From an uncultured Bacillota bacterium (GTDB lineage: Bacteria; Bacillota; Dehalobacteriia; UBA7702), in the NCBI GenBank assembly GCA_934702375.1, contig CAKUYE010000002.1, forward strand, positions 124,001 to 188,000: a stretch of DNA of 64,000 nucleotides, written 5' to 3'. How positions within the stretch are numbered: the first letter of the stretch is position 1; each line of letters opens with the position of its first letter. A program made the position numbers and the translations under genes. This document shows positions 16,781-25,517 of the stretch, piece after piece. The notes below the pieces were generated by a model. That model was not told the origin of the DNA. It was given only the letters and a program-made list of their open reading frames with translations, and ran no database searches.

Positions 16781-18238
16781 ATGGACAAATTTGGGAAGGA
16801 AGGACTTACCTATGATGACGTGCTGTTGATTCCCCAGGAATCTGCAGTGATCCCCAGCGACATTAATGTCGTTACCAACCTTACTAAGAAAATCAAGCTT
16901 AATATTCCTTTAATGAGTGCCGGTATGGACACCGTGACCGAAAGCCGTATGGCTATTGCCATGGCTCGTGAAGGCGGTATCGGCATTATTCACAAAAACA
17001 TGTCCATCGAAGCACAGGCTTCGGAAATCGACCGCGTAAAACGTTCTGAAAATGGTGTTATTATCGACCCCATTTATCTTAGCCCCGATAAGAAGATCAG
17101 TGATGCTTTGGAAATTATGGGTCATTATCGCATTTCCGGTGTTCCCATCACTGTGGATGGTAAACTTGTCGGTATTCTTACCAATCGTGACCTGCGTTTT
17201 GAAACAGATTTCAGCCGCCCCATCGGTGAGGTTATGACCAAGGAAAATTTGGTGACAGCGCCGGTAGGTACCAGCCTTGATCAGGCTCAGGAAATTTTAA
17301 AAAATCATAAAGTTGAAAAACTTCCCATTGTTGATGCAGAAGGCTATTTAAAAGGCCTGATCACCATTAAAGATATTCAAAAAGCAAAAAAATATCCGAA
17401 TTCCGCCAAGGATTCTCACGGACGTTTGCTGGCCGGCGCTGCCGTTGGTATTGCTCCTAATACTATGGAACGAGTTGCCGCCCTTGTAAAATCCAATGTT
17501 GATGTTATTGTAGTTGATACGGCTCACGGTCACTCCCACGGTGTGTTGAATATGGTCAGCCAGATCAAAAAGGCATATCCTGACCTCGATGTTATCGGAG
17601 GCAATGTTGCTACTGCTGCTGCTACCGAAGCTTTGATCAAAGCCGGTGCAGATGCCGTTAAAGTGGGTATGGGCCCCGGTTCCATTTGCACTACCCGTGT
17701 TATTGCCGGTATTGGTGTGCCTCAGGTCACTGCTGTTTACGATTGCGCCAGAGTTGGTCTTGCTGCCGGTATCCCGATTATTGCCGATGGCGGTATTAAG
17801 TACTCCGGTGATATCGGTAAAGCTATTGCTGCCGGTGCCAGTGTGATTATGTTGGGCAGTCTTTTTGCCGGTACCGAAGAAAGCCCCGGTGAAGTTGAAA
17901 TTTATCAGGGCAGAAGCTACAAAGTTTATCGCGGCATGGGTTCCATTGCCGCAATGAAGGAAGGAAGTAAAGACCGTTACTTCCAGGCTGACACCAAGAG
18001 TCCTCAGAAGCTTGTTGCGGAAGGTATTGAAGGTCGTGTACCTTTCAAGGGCAGCTTAGCGGATACGGTATTTCAGCTTATCGGCGGTCTGCGTTCCTGT
18101 ATGGGTTATTGCGGTACACCTGCGATTCCCGATCTCCAGGAAAACGGCCGTTTCGTCCGTATTACTAACGCCGGTTTGATCGAAAGTCATCCTCACGACG
18201 TTCAGATCACCAAAGAAGCACCTAATTATTGCATTTAA
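16781..18238 (+). CDS. guaB: IMP dehydrogenase
   Basis: Oxidises IMP to XMP with NAD, the committed step to guanine nucleotides. The 485-residue length is standard. The TIM-barrel is interrupted by two CBS domains (about residues 95-205), and the catalytic cysteine is in GPGSICTTR near residue 304. The mobile flap segment GMGSIAAMK follows near 387. GGAGG lies about 10 bases before the ATG. No purine riboswitch was recognised in the 110-base upstream gap. Confidence 0.97.
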   Translation: MDKFGKEGLTYDDVLLIPQESAVIPSDINVVTNLTKKIKLNIPLMSAGMDTVTESRMAIAMAREGGIGIIHKNMSIEAQASEIDRVKRSENGVIIDPIYLSPDKKISDALEIMGHYRISGVPITVDGKLVGILTNRDLRFETDFSRPIGEVMTKENLVTAPVGTSLDQAQEILKNHKVEKLPIVDAEGYLKGLITIKDIQKAKKYPNSAKDSHGRLLAGAAVGIAPNTMERVAALVKSNVDVIVVDTAHGHSHGVLNMVSQIKKAYPDLDVIGGNVATAAATEALIKAGADAVKVGMGPGSICTTRVIAGIGVPQVTAVYDCARVGLAAGIPIIADGGIKYSGDIGKAIAAGASVIMLGSLFAGTEESPGEVEIYQGRSYKVYRGMGSIAAMKEGSKDRYFQADTKSPQKLVAEGIEGRVPFKGSLADTVFQLIGGLRSCMGYCGTPAIPDLQENGRFVRITNAGLIESHPHDVQITKEAPNYCI

Positions 18239-18296
18239 AATATAGAAATCTTCAATAGTGCGAGCGTTGGCTCGAGAAAGAAAGGGGTTCTTTAAA

Positions 18297-18710
18297 ATGA
18301 TATTCAGAGAATGTGCGGGCGGCATTATTTTCAACGAAGATAAGGTCTTTTTGCTCCAGAATGAAAAAGGGGAATGGGTTTTCCCCAAAGGTGTTATCCG
18401 TCAGGGTAAAAGCTCCACAGCTGTTGCTTTGGAAAGAGCAAAGCAGGAAGCCGGTATTGATGCTTCCATACTCAGTGCTGTTGGTGAAACCAGCTACGAA
18501 TTTTATTCCATTACCAGAAATGCTCCGGTATGCAACCGTATCGTCTGGTTCCTGATGACCGCGGATTCTCAGGAATTTTCCATTGACAAAGATGCTACTC
18601 AGTTCCAGGATGGTGGCTTCTTTAATATCATTGATGCTTTTGATAAGGTGACTTACAGCCAGGATAAATCCCTCTTAAATATTGCCTATAGAAAGCTGAA
18701 GGAACTCTAA
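18297..18710 (+). CDS. Nudix-fold protein with degenerate Nudix box
   Basis: A 137-residue Nudix-domain protein. The general layout WVFPKG...GETSYEF matches bis(5'-nucleosyl)-tetraphosphatase-like members. The Nudix box (canonical GX5EX7REUXEEXGU) reads G-VIRQG-K-SSTAVAL-ER-A-K-QE-A-G-I, so the first Glu is Lys, the RE pair is ER, and one of the two later Glu is Gln. Metal binding may be impaired, and the protein may bind rather than hydrolyse nucleotides. The start at 18297 is favoured by AAAGGGG upstream. It lies between guaB and the nusA operon. Confidence 0.75.
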   Translation: MIFRECAGGIIFNEDKVFLLQNEKGEWVFPKGVIRQGKSSTAVALERAKQEAGIDASILSAVGETSYEFYSITRNAPVCNRIVWFLMTADSQEFSIDKDATQFQDGGFFNIIDAFDKVTYSQDKSLLNIAYRKLKEL

Positions 18711-18755
18711 TCCGAAATATAAAAATACCCGATTACGTATCGGATTGAAACGAGA

Positions 18756-18796
18756 AACACCGGTAAAGAAGTATTTTCTTTGCCGGTGTTGTTATC
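18756..18796 (+). terminator. Terminator after the Nudix gene
   Basis: Arms 18756-18770 and 18776-18790 form 15 pairs with one G-T around a 5-base loop. The following run is only moderately T-rich. Confidence 0.65.
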
Positions 18797-18834
18797 ATAG
18801 AGGGCAGTATTTTCAGAAAATTTTTAAATATTTC

Positions 18835-18863
18835 TTGACACTGCCGTTTTATGGTGATATACT
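18835..18863 (+). promoter_or_regulatory. Sigma-A promoter of the rimP-nusA-infB operon
   Basis: TTGACA (18835-18840), a 17-base spacer, then TATACT (18858-18863). RNA should start near 18870, about 65 bases before the rimP start. Confidence 0.85.
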
Positions 18864-18883
18864 AGCCTTATAGTTGATATGTT

Positions 18884-18916
18884 ACTTTTGAAAGTGGGCG
18901 TTGCCCACTTTTCTTT
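18884..18916 (+). terminator. Leader hairpin/attenuator before rimP
   Basis: AAAGTGGGC (18891-18899) pairs perfectly with GCCCACTTT (18903-18911) around a 3-base loop, followed by TTTCTTT-type bases. It starts only about 20 bases after the predicted transcription start and ends 19 bases before the rimP start. A small competing stem, ACTTT (18884-18888) with AAAGT (18891-18895), could interfere with it. Confidence 0.75.
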
Positions 18917-18934
18917 ATGTATCTCGGAGATGTT

Positions 18935-19396
18935 ATGGATAAAAAGAATGCAACAGAACAAAAGGTATGGCAATTTATCGAGCCATTGTTAAAGGAAACA
19001 CCTTATACAATTTATGATGTTGAGTATGTCAAGGAAGGATCCGAGTGGTATTTGCGTATTTATATTGATAAAGACGGCAATGTCGACCTGGATGACTGCG
19101 AAACTGTAACGGATTTGATCAACGATCCTCTTGATGACCTTGATCCCATTGCCGAACCTTATTTTCTTGAAGTTTCTTCTCCCGGTGTGGAGCGTCATCT
19201 GAATTCCAGAGCTCATTTGGAAGGAGCCCTGGGGGAAAAGGTGCGGATCAAAACCTTTGCTAAAATTGAAAATAGCAAAGAATGGGTTGGCATTCTTTCT
19301 GCCGTTGCAGATGAAGCCCTTACACTTGATGTAAACGGGAAGACCATGGAATTTCCCTTTGATAAAATCGCAAAAGCCAATATTTCCGTGTTTTAG
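18935..19396 (+). CDS. rimP: Ribosome maturation factor RimP
   Basis: Assists assembly of the 30S subunit. The 153-residue protein has the two-domain RimP layout: an N-terminal alpha/beta domain with YDVEYVKEG and LRIYIDKDGNVDLDDC, and a C-terminal Sm-like barrel with FLEVSSPGVERHL. The start at 18935 has CGGAG 6 bases upstream; an in-frame ATG at 18917 lies inside the leader terminator and is unlikely. First gene of the nusA operon. Confidence 0.95.
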   Translation: MDKKNATEQKVWQFIEPLLKETPYTIYDVEYVKEGSEWYLRIYIDKDGNVDLDDCETVTDLINDPLDDLDPIAEPYFLEVSSPGVERHLNSRAHLEGALGEKVRIKTFAKIENSKEWVGILSAVADEALTLDVNGKTMEFPFDKIAKANISVF

Positions 19397-19407
19397 GAGG
19401 TTATTTG

Positions 19408-20652
19408 ATGAACGTCGAATTTTTGGAAGCACTGAGAGACCTTGAGAAGGAGCGCAATATTTCTGCCGATGTTATTTTAGATGCCATTGATGCTGCGCTT
19501 GTCTCTGCTTATAAAAAGAATTTCGGTTCTTCGCAGAATGTACGGACGGAAATCAACCGTGAAACCGGTGACTTCCATGTATTTTCCCGTAAGACGATCG
19601 TAGATGAAGTTGAAGATGATTCTACGGAGATTAGTCTTGCCGAAGCGGAAAAGATCAATCCCGGTTACGAAGCCGGCGACATTTACGAAGAAGAAGTAAC
19701 ACCCAGGAAATTTGGCCGCATTGCAGCGCAAACTGCAAAGCAGGTTGTTGTGCAGCGTATGCGTGAAGCAGAGCGTTCTGTGATTTACGATGAGTTTATC
19801 AATATGGAAGGGGATATTCTTACCGGTGTGATTCATCGCATTGAAAACCGTAATGTTTTCCTTGATATTGGTAAGACTGAAGCTGTTTTGACACCGAATG
19901 AGCAGATCCCCGGGGAAATATATCGCCACGGCGATCGCTTAAAAGTATATATGGTTGAAATTCGCAGAACAAATCGCGGACCTCAGGTTGTTGTTTCCCG
20001 GACGCATCCCGGTTTATTAAAACGTCTTTTTGAACAGGAAGTTCCGGAAATTTACGATGGTACCGTTGAAATTATGAGCATTGCCAGAGAAGCGGGCAGT
20101 CGCTCTAAAATCGCTGTGTACAGCAAAAATGAAAATGTCGATTGTCTTGGTGCCTGTGTTGGTGCAAAAGGTATGCGTGTTCAGGCTATCGTCGATGAGC
20201 TTCGTGGTGAAAAAATTGATATCGTAAAATGGAGTGATGACCCGGCTACCTTTATCGACAACGCTTTGAGTCCGGCAAAGGTTCTTTGTGTGGATGTAAA
20301 TGCGGAAGCCAAGTTTGCCCGTGTTGTTGTGCCCAATTATCAACTTTCATTAGCTATCGGTAAAGAAGGGCAAAATGCTCGTTTGGCCGTAAAGCTCACC
20401 GGCTGGAAAATCGACATTAAGTCTGCAGCAGAAATGAATATGGATGAACATGGCAATCCTTTAAATGAAGAATACGATGATGACATCGATGAATATAATG
20501 ATGATATTGACTTTGCAGAGGAAACTGCCGATGATCTTGTGATCGGTGAAGAAGACGATGCAATCGAAGATATCGAAGATGCGATGATTGACGATGAAAT
20601 CATTGACGAGACGGCCGATAGTGTAATAGATGCCGACGGGGAGGACGCTTAA
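19408..20652 (+). CDS. nusA: Transcription termination/antitermination factor NusA
   Basis: Binds RNA polymerase and modulates pausing, termination and antitermination. In 414 residues: an N-terminal RNAP-binding domain (1-125), an S1 domain (about 130-200), two KH domains (CVGAKGMRVQAI near 250; IGKEGQNARLAVKLTG near 320) and a strongly acidic tail (from about 355, Asp/Glu rich). It lacks the C-terminal acidic-repeat pair of E. coli NusA, as usual for Bacillota. AGGAGG lies 7 bases before the ATG at 19408. Confidence 0.96.
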   Translation: MNVEFLEALRDLEKERNISADVILDAIDAALVSAYKKNFGSSQNVRTEINRETGDFHVFSRKTIVDEVEDDSTEISLAEAEKINPGYEAGDIYEEEVTPRKFGRIAAQTAKQVVVQRMREAERSVIYDEFINMEGDILTGVIHRIENRNVFLDIGKTEAVLTPNEQIPGEIYRHGDRLKVYMVEIRRTNRGPQVVVSRTHPGLLKRLFEQEVPEIYDGTVEIMSIAREAGSRSKIAVYSKNENVDCLGACVGAKGMRVQAIVDELRGEKIDIVKWSDDPATFIDNALSPAKVLCVDVNAEAKFARVVVPNYQLSLAIGKEGQNARLAVKLTGWKIDIKSAAEMNMDEHGNPLNEEYDDDIDEYNDDIDFAEETADDLVIGEEDDAIEDIEDAMIDDEIIDETADSVIDADGEDA

Positions 20653-20654
20653 CA

Positions 20655-20918
20655 TTGAAAAAAGTACCTTTGCGGATGTGTGTCGGCTGCCGTGAAATGA
20701 AAGAAAAGCGTGATTTGATCCGAATTGTGCGAACTTCAGAACATAGCGGTGAAATCGATCTTACCGGAAAAAAGCCGGGGCGAGGAGCTTATATTTGCAA
20801 TGATCCCGCGTGTTTGAAAAAGGCGAAAAAATCGAAGAGTCTGGAGCGTGCGCTCAATGTTTCTCTGGAGGAAGATGTTTATTTGCGCCTGGAAGAGGAA
20901 ATACACCATGAATCATGA
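20655..20918 (+). CDS. ylxR: YlxR family RNA-binding/nucleoid-associated protein
   Basis: An 87-residue YlxR (DUF448) protein with RMCVGCREMKEKRDLIRIVR and the segment GRGAYICNDPACL. The TTG start at 20655 has GGGGAGG 9 bases upstream. It sits between nusA and ylxQ, as in Bacillus and Streptococcus. The Bacillus homologue has been described as a nucleoid-associated regulator (also named RnpM, an RNase P modulator); the role here is by analogy only. Confidence 0.9.
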   Translation: MKKVPLRMCVGCREMKEKRDLIRIVRTSEHSGEIDLTGKKPGRGAYICNDPACLKKAKKSKSLERALNVSLEEDVYLRLEEEIHHES

Positions 20919-21207
20919 TGTTGAGCGAAGATACACGTTTTTGGGCTTTGCTCAAAAGGCCGGAAAAGTTGCGTCCGGAGAAAATACAGTTGAAGCAAAG
21001 ATCAAGGATCGCGGCTCTTGTCTTGTGGTCGTTGCGGAGGATGCTCCGGAACATACCAAAGAACGGATGCAGCGCCTTGCAGAGCAATATCACGTAAAGT
21101 ATACTGTTTTTGGCGAAAAAAATCGTCTGGGACAGTCCATTGGTAAATCACCGAGAAATGTAATTCTGATCTCGGATAAAAATTTCGCAGCTCAATTGCT
21201 GCAATAA
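20908..21207 (+). CDS. ylxQ: YlxQ, L7Ae-type ribosomal/K-turn-binding protein
   Basis: A 99-residue member of the L7Ae/L30e/S12e family that binds kink-turn RNA. Visible segments are FLGFAQKAGKVASGENTVE, VVAEDAPEHT and VFGEKNRLGQSIGKSPRNV. The start at 20908 (MNHDVERR) overlaps the end of ylxR by 11 bases; earlier in-frame ATGs lie within ylxR and are unlikely. Confidence 0.9.
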   Translation: MNHDVERRYTFLGFAQKAGKVASGENTVEAKIKDRGSCLVVVAEDAPEHTKERMQRLAEQYHVKYTVFGEKNRLGQSIGKSPRNVILISDKNFAAQLLQ

Positions 21208-21230
21208 GAGTAAGTTACGGGGGTTAATGT

Positions 21231-24167
21231 ATGGGTAAAATCAGAGTTTATGAACTAGCGAAAGAATTGGAGATGGAAAGTAAAGATGTCATACGACGTC
21301 TTGGTAAAATGGGAGCCGAAGTCACGAATCATATGGCAACGGTGGATGATAAATATGCACGTATGCTTAGGGATATTGCGCGCCCGAAATTAATTTTGGA
21401 ACAGAAAGGTGCGGATCAGCCGGAAAAGGCCGAAAACGCAGAAGAGCATCGTAAGCATCACTCTACCGATGAGGTCAAAAAAGACCAGGAAGTGCAGACT
21501 GCAATAAAGGAAGATCATCCTCAGGAGCCGGTCTCTGCTGCCCCCGCAGAGCAGGTTGAAAAGGCCTCTTCCGAAAAAATCGAAGCAGCTCCCCAACAGC
21601 ATGAGGAAGTAAAACCCGTACAGGAACAACCTCGTCAACAGGGAATCTTTGCAAAAAGTAATCCTAATCAAGCCCGTCAGCAGGGTGTTTTTGCAAAAAA
21701 TAATTCCAATCAGGCCCGTCAGCAAGGCGTATTTGCGAAAAATAATTCCAATCAGCCTCGCCAACAGGGTGTATTTGCCAAAAATAACCGTGGTAAAAAT
21801 GATCGCGGTGGAAACTATAATAATGATGGTCAGCGTTATGACAATCGCAATCGCGACGGTCAGAACCGTTACCAGAACAGAGACGGCCAGCGTCCCGATA
21901 ACCGCAATCGCGACGGTCAGAACCGTTATCAGAACAGAGACAGTCAGCGTCCCGATAACCGCAATCGCGACGGTCAGAACCGTTACCAGAACAGAGACGG
22001 TCAGCGTCCCGATAACCGCAATCGTGACGGTCAGAACCGTTACCAGAACAGAGACGGTCAGCGTCCCGATAACCGCAATCGTGACGGTCAGAACCGTTAT
22101 CAGAACAGAGATGGTCAGCGTCCTGACAATCGCGGGCAAAACCGTTTCCAGAATCGCGACGGTCAAAATAAAGGCGGACAGGGCTTTAATAACAGAGATC
22201 ACGGCTTTGGTGCAGTGCCGCCGCCTCCGGATAATGTAAAAGCTCCGGAGAAGAAAGACTCCCGTCGTTTTGAACAAAAGAAAAAGAACAATACTTATGA
22301 TTCTCGGAAAAAGGATATGGAACGCCATAGCTTTGAAGGGAATATGTATCGGAAAAATCAAAAACCGAATCATAAGAAAAAGAATACTCATAAGGAAGAA
22401 ATGCCGCCGGTAGTGCCGAAGACCGTTGTGATCGGTGAAACGGTTATCATTTCCGAGTTGGCAAAAGCCATGAGTAAAACTGCAGCTGAGCTTATCAAAG
22501 CTTTGATGGGACTTGGTTTTATGGCTACGGTAAACCAGGAAATTGATGCGGAAACCGCAACGATTCTTGGGGAAGAGTTTGGCATTACCGTTGAAGTAAA
22601 AGTTGATGACAAAATGGAAATTCTCGTGGATGAAGAGGATGATGAAAGCACTCTCGTTCCCAGACCTCCCATTGTTACCGTTATGGGTCATGTTGACCAC
22701 GGTAAAACCTCTCTTCTCGATGCGATTCGTAATACGAATGTGATTGCCAAGGAAGCCGGTGGTATTACCCAGCATATCGGTGCTTATCAGGTAGAAATTT
22801 CCGGCAGAAAGATCACTTTCCTTGATACTCCCGGTCACGAAGCCTTTACGGAAATGCGTGCTCGCGGGGCTCAGGTTACCGATATCGCCATTCTTGTAGT
22901 TGCCGCAGATGATGGTGTTATGCCTCAGACCGTTGAAGCCATCAATCACGCAAAAGCTGCTGAAGTACCGATCATTGTTGCGATTAATAAAATCGATAAG
23001 CCCGGTGCCAATCCCGATAAAATTCGTCAGGAATTGACGGAATACGAACTGGTTGATGAAGAATGGGGCGGCAACACGATTATGGTGCCGATTTCCGCGA
23101 AGAAGGAAGAAGGGATCGAAAACCTTTTGGAAATGGTTCTTCTTGTTGCAGATATGCAGGAACTGAAGAGCAATCCTGATCGCAGTGCCCGCGGTACCGT
23201 TATTGAATCCAAGCTTGATAAAGGCCGTGGTCCGGTAGCTACCGTTCTTGTACAAAAGGGTACCCTTCATGTTGGAGATATCCTTGTTTGCGGCACGGAA
23301 TTTGCTAAAGTTCGTGCCATGGTCGATGATAAAGGACGCCGTACAAAACTGGCAAAACCGTCCACACCTGTGGAAGTTCTCGGGTTCTCCGATGTTCCCC
23401 CTGCCGGTGAAATCTTTGTTTGCGTCGATACTGAAAAAGATGCTCGCTATATTGCAGAACACAATGCTCGGGAAAAACGGGAACATGATATGGATAAAAC
23501 CGCAATGGTTTCTCTGGATGATTTGTTCCGTCAGATCTCCGAAGGTGCAGTGAAAGATCTGAATATCGTCTTGAAAGCTGATGTTCACGGTTCGGTAGAA
23601 GCTCTTACCCAGTCTATTACGAATCTTTCCACCGATGAAGTTCGGGTCAATATTATCCATAAAGGCGTTGGTGCCATCGTAGAAACTGATGTGATGTTGG
23701 CAGAGGCTTCCAATGCTTTGATCATTGGTTTTAATGTTCGTCCCGATGCCCATACGAAACGTGCTGCGGAAAAAGCCGGTGTTCAGATTTTGATGTACCG
23801 TGTTATTTACGAAGCCATTGATTCGATCAAAGCTGCAATGAGCGGTCTTTTGGATCCGGAATTCAAAGAAGTTATTATTGGTCATGTGGAAGTTCGCGAT
23901 GTGATTAAAGTTCCGAAGGTTGGCGCTGTTGCCGGTTGTTACGTTGTTGACGGTAAAGTTACTCGTAATGGTAAGGCCCGTGTTCTGAGAAACGGTATTG
24001 TTATCCATGAAGGCAACATTGCTTCTTTGAGAAGATTTAAAGACGATGTAAAAGAAGTGCAGACCGGCTATGAATGCGGTATCTGCATTGAAGACTATAA
24101 TGATGTTAAAATCGATGACCAGATCGAAATCTTTGATTTGGAAGAAACAAAACGTACCATTGACTAA
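21231..24167 (+). CDS. infB: Translation initiation factor IF-2 with tandem-repeat linker
   Basis: GTPase that brings initiator tRNA to the 30S subunit. In 978 residues: an N-terminal IF2_N domain (1-55), a long low-complexity linker (about 60-400), a second IF2_N-like domain (405-460), the G domain with GHVDHGKTSLLD near residue 485, DTPGHEAF and NKIDKP, then domains II, III and IV. The linker holds four 14-residue repeats beginning RQQGVFAKNN and five 19-residue repeats of the type QRPDNRNRDGQ. It is in the nusA operon, directly before rbfA. Confidence 0.97.
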   Translation: MGKIRVYELAKELEMESKDVIRRLGKMGAEVTNHMATVDDKYARMLRDIARPKLILEQKGADQPEKAENAEEHRKHHSTDEVKKDQEVQTAIKEDHPQEPVSAAPAEQVEKASSEKIEAAPQQHEEVKPVQEQPRQQGIFAKSNPNQARQQGVFAKNNSNQARQQGVFAKNNSNQPRQQGVFAKNNRGKNDRGGNYNNDGQRYDNRNRDGQNRYQNRDGQRPDNRNRDGQNRYQNRDSQRPDNRNRDGQNRYQNRDGQRPDNRNRDGQNRYQNRDGQRPDNRNRDGQNRYQNRDGQRPDNRGQNRFQNRDGQNKGGQGFNNRDHGFGAVPPPPDNVKAPEKKDSRRFEQKKKNNTYDSRKKDMERHSFEGNMYRKNQKPNHKKKNTHKEEMPPVVPKTVVIGETVIISELAKAMSKTAAELIKALMGLGFMATVNQEIDAETATILGEEFGITVEVKVDDKMEILVDEEDDESTLVPRPPIVTVMGHVDHGKTSLLDAIRNTNVIAKEAGGITQHIGAYQVEISGRKITFLDTPGHEAFTEMRARGAQVTDIAILVVAADDGVMPQTVEAINHAKAAEVPIIVAINKIDKPGANPDKIRQELTEYELVDEEWGGNTIMVPISAKKEEGIENLLEMVLLVADMQELKSNPDRSARGTVIESKLDKGRGPVATVLVQKGTLHVGDILVCGTEFAKVRAMVDDKGRRTKLAKPSTPVEVLGFSDVPPAGEIFVCVDTEKDARYIAEHNAREKREHDMDKTAMVSLDDLFRQISEGAVKDLNIVLKADVHGSVEALTQSITNLSTDEVRVNIIHKGVGAIVETDVMLAEASNALIIGFNVRPDAHTKRAAEKAGVQILMYRVIYEAIDSIKAAMSGLLDPEFKEVIIGHVEVRDVIKVPKVGAVAGCYVVDGKVTRNGKARVLRNGIVIHEGNIASLRRFKDDVKEVQTGYECGICIEDYNDVKIDDQIEIFDLEETKRTID
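21633..21800 (+). repeat. Four 42-bp tandem repeats inside infB
   Basis: Units begin at 21633, 21675, 21717 and 21759 and encode RQQG[IV]FAK-type 14-residue blocks. Units 2 to 4 are nearly identical in DNA; the fourth diverges at its end. Confidence 0.9.
21831..22145 (+). repeat. 57-bp tandem repeats inside infB
   Basis: Five full units start at 21831, 21888, 21945, 22002 and 22059, followed by a partial unit from 22116. Each encodes a 19-residue block rich in Asn, Arg, Asp and Gln. The units differ at only a few bases, so the copy number could change by slippage or recombination without breaking the frame. Confidence 0.92.
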
Positions 24168-24184
24168 CGGAAAGGATGATTTCA

Positions 24185-24550
24185 TTGGCGAAGCATCGTG
24201 ATAACCGTATCAGTGAAGAATTAAAAAAAGAAATTTCAGATATTCTCTTTCATGAAATCAAAGACCCTGACATTGGATTTGTTTCCATTGTGTTGGTGGA
24301 TGTTTCTCATGATTTGAGAGTGGCAAAGGTGTATTATAGCGTCATGGGCAGTGATGCCGATATTGAAAAGACGCAAAAAGCCATTAAACGCTGCGCAGGA
24401 TTTGTTCGTCATGAATTGGCAGGCAGACTTTCCCTGCGTTACACGCCGGAGCTTGTGTTCATCTATGATAATTCCATTGAACACGGTATCAAGATTTCTA
24501 AAATGTTGGAAGACGACAAATTGAGACACAATACGAATGATGAAGAATAA
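24185..24550 (+). CDS. rbfA: Ribosome-binding factor A
   Basis: Late-stage 30S assembly factor that helps process the 5' end of 16S rRNA. About 121 residues with the KH-like fold and the segment DPDIGFVSIVLVDVSHDLRV split at about residues 26-45. The TTG at 24185 (giving MAKHRDNR) fits AAAGGATG upstream better than the ATG at 24176, which lies within that site. It overlaps the DHH gene by 14 bases. Confidence 0.92.
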   Translation: MAKHRDNRISEELKKEISDILFHEIKDPDIGFVSIVLVDVSHDLRVAKVYYSVMGSDADIEKTQKAIKRCAGFVRHELAGRLSLRYTPELVFIYDNSIEHGIKISKMLEDDKLRHNTNDEE

Positions 24551-25517
24551 TTCTACGAAAAAAATCAAGCAGATTATTGACGAGTGCAATAATCTGCTTA
24601 TCATTAGTCATATTTTACCTGATGGTGATAATATTGGTTCTGTGATCGCAATGATGCTTTATCTTGAAACAAAAAAGAAAAAGGTCACGGCGGTTGCAAG
24701 CGGCGAAATGCCTCCGTATTATAAATTCCTTGTTGGATCGGAGGTATTGATTCCTGCTTCAGAGCTGCAAGGGGCAGCTTATGACAGCGTTATTTGTTTG
24801 GATATGTCGGATAAAGCCCGGGGCGGTATGATTTGGGATCGCATCGAGGGAGATCCGGTTATTGTCAATATCGATCACCATAAAAGTAACGATTATTTTG
24901 GTGATTATAATTACGTGCTGCCCGATGCTTCTTCTACGGCGGAGATTTTGGTCGCCCTTTTTTCTGAATGGAAGGTTGTTTTTTCTAAAGCAATAGCGGA
25001 AGCTTTGTATACGGGTATGATTACCGATTCCGGTTGCTTTACTTATCCTTCCACCTCGGCCCAAACCTTGCGTATGGCGGCAATTCTAATGGAGCAGCAT
25101 CCGGATCTGGAAAAAATCCGTGAAAATGTTCTGGAAAACGTCAGCTTTTTACGAAAAAAACTTTTGGCAGCCGTATTGGCCCATGCTGTCTTAGCTGAAA
25201 ATGGGCGTCTTTGCTATGCGGCGATATCCTATGAAGAAATTTCTGCTTTGGGAGCAAAAGGACCGGACTTTGAAAATATTATTGATCACCTTATTGGTAT
25301 CACCGGAGTGGAATTTGCTGTCTTTTTCCGCGAGATCCAAAAGGATTCCGTAAAAATCGGTTTTCGCGGCCGTGGCGCCAACGATGTAACGGAGGTCGCT
25401 TCCCTTTTTGGCGGAGGTGGTCATAAGGCTGCCGCCGGATGTTCCTGTCAAGGGGCATTGGATTCCGTTGTCAATGATGTTATTGAAGCTGCTTGCCGCT
25501 ATTTGGAGGGCATTTGA
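24537..25517 (+). CDS. nrnA: DHH/DHHA1 phosphoesterase, NrnA-like oligoribonuclease/pAp phosphatase
   Basis: Degrades short RNA oligomers and dephosphorylates 3'-phosphoadenosine 5'-phosphate in NrnA relatives. In 326 residues: a DHH domain with HILPDGDNIGS (residues 21-31), CLDMSD, IDHHKSND near 115, and a DHHA1 domain with GGGGHKAAAG near 295. It starts within rbfA (ATG at 24537 or 24540), which implies coupling. The stop codon overlaps the truB-ribF start (TGATG). Confidence 0.9.
   Translation: MMKNNSTKKIKQIIDECNNLLIISHILPDGDNIGSVIAMMLYLETKKKKVTAVASGEMPPYYKFLVGSEVLIPASELQGAAYDSVICLDMSDKARGGMIWDRIEGDPVIVNIDHHKSNDYFGDYNYVLPDASSTAEILVALFSEWKVVFSKAIAEALYTGMITDSGCFTYPSTSAQTLRMAAILMEQHPDLEKIRENVLENVSFLRKKLLAAVLAHAVLAENGRLCYAAISYEEISALGAKGPDFENIIDHLIGITGVEFAVFFREIQKDSVKIGFRGRGANDVTEVASLFGGGGHKAAAGCSCQGALDSVVNDVIEAACRYLEGI

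Noticed and set aside
21831..22145. Regular repeats as a possible CRISPR array
   Set aside because: The units are contiguous, keep the infB reading frame and have no unique spacers.
21390..24185. A 931-codon open frame on the strand opposite infB
   Set aside because: It lies antisense to the well-conserved IF-2 gene, has no ribosome-binding site or domain, and its composition mirrors the codon bias and repeats of infB.
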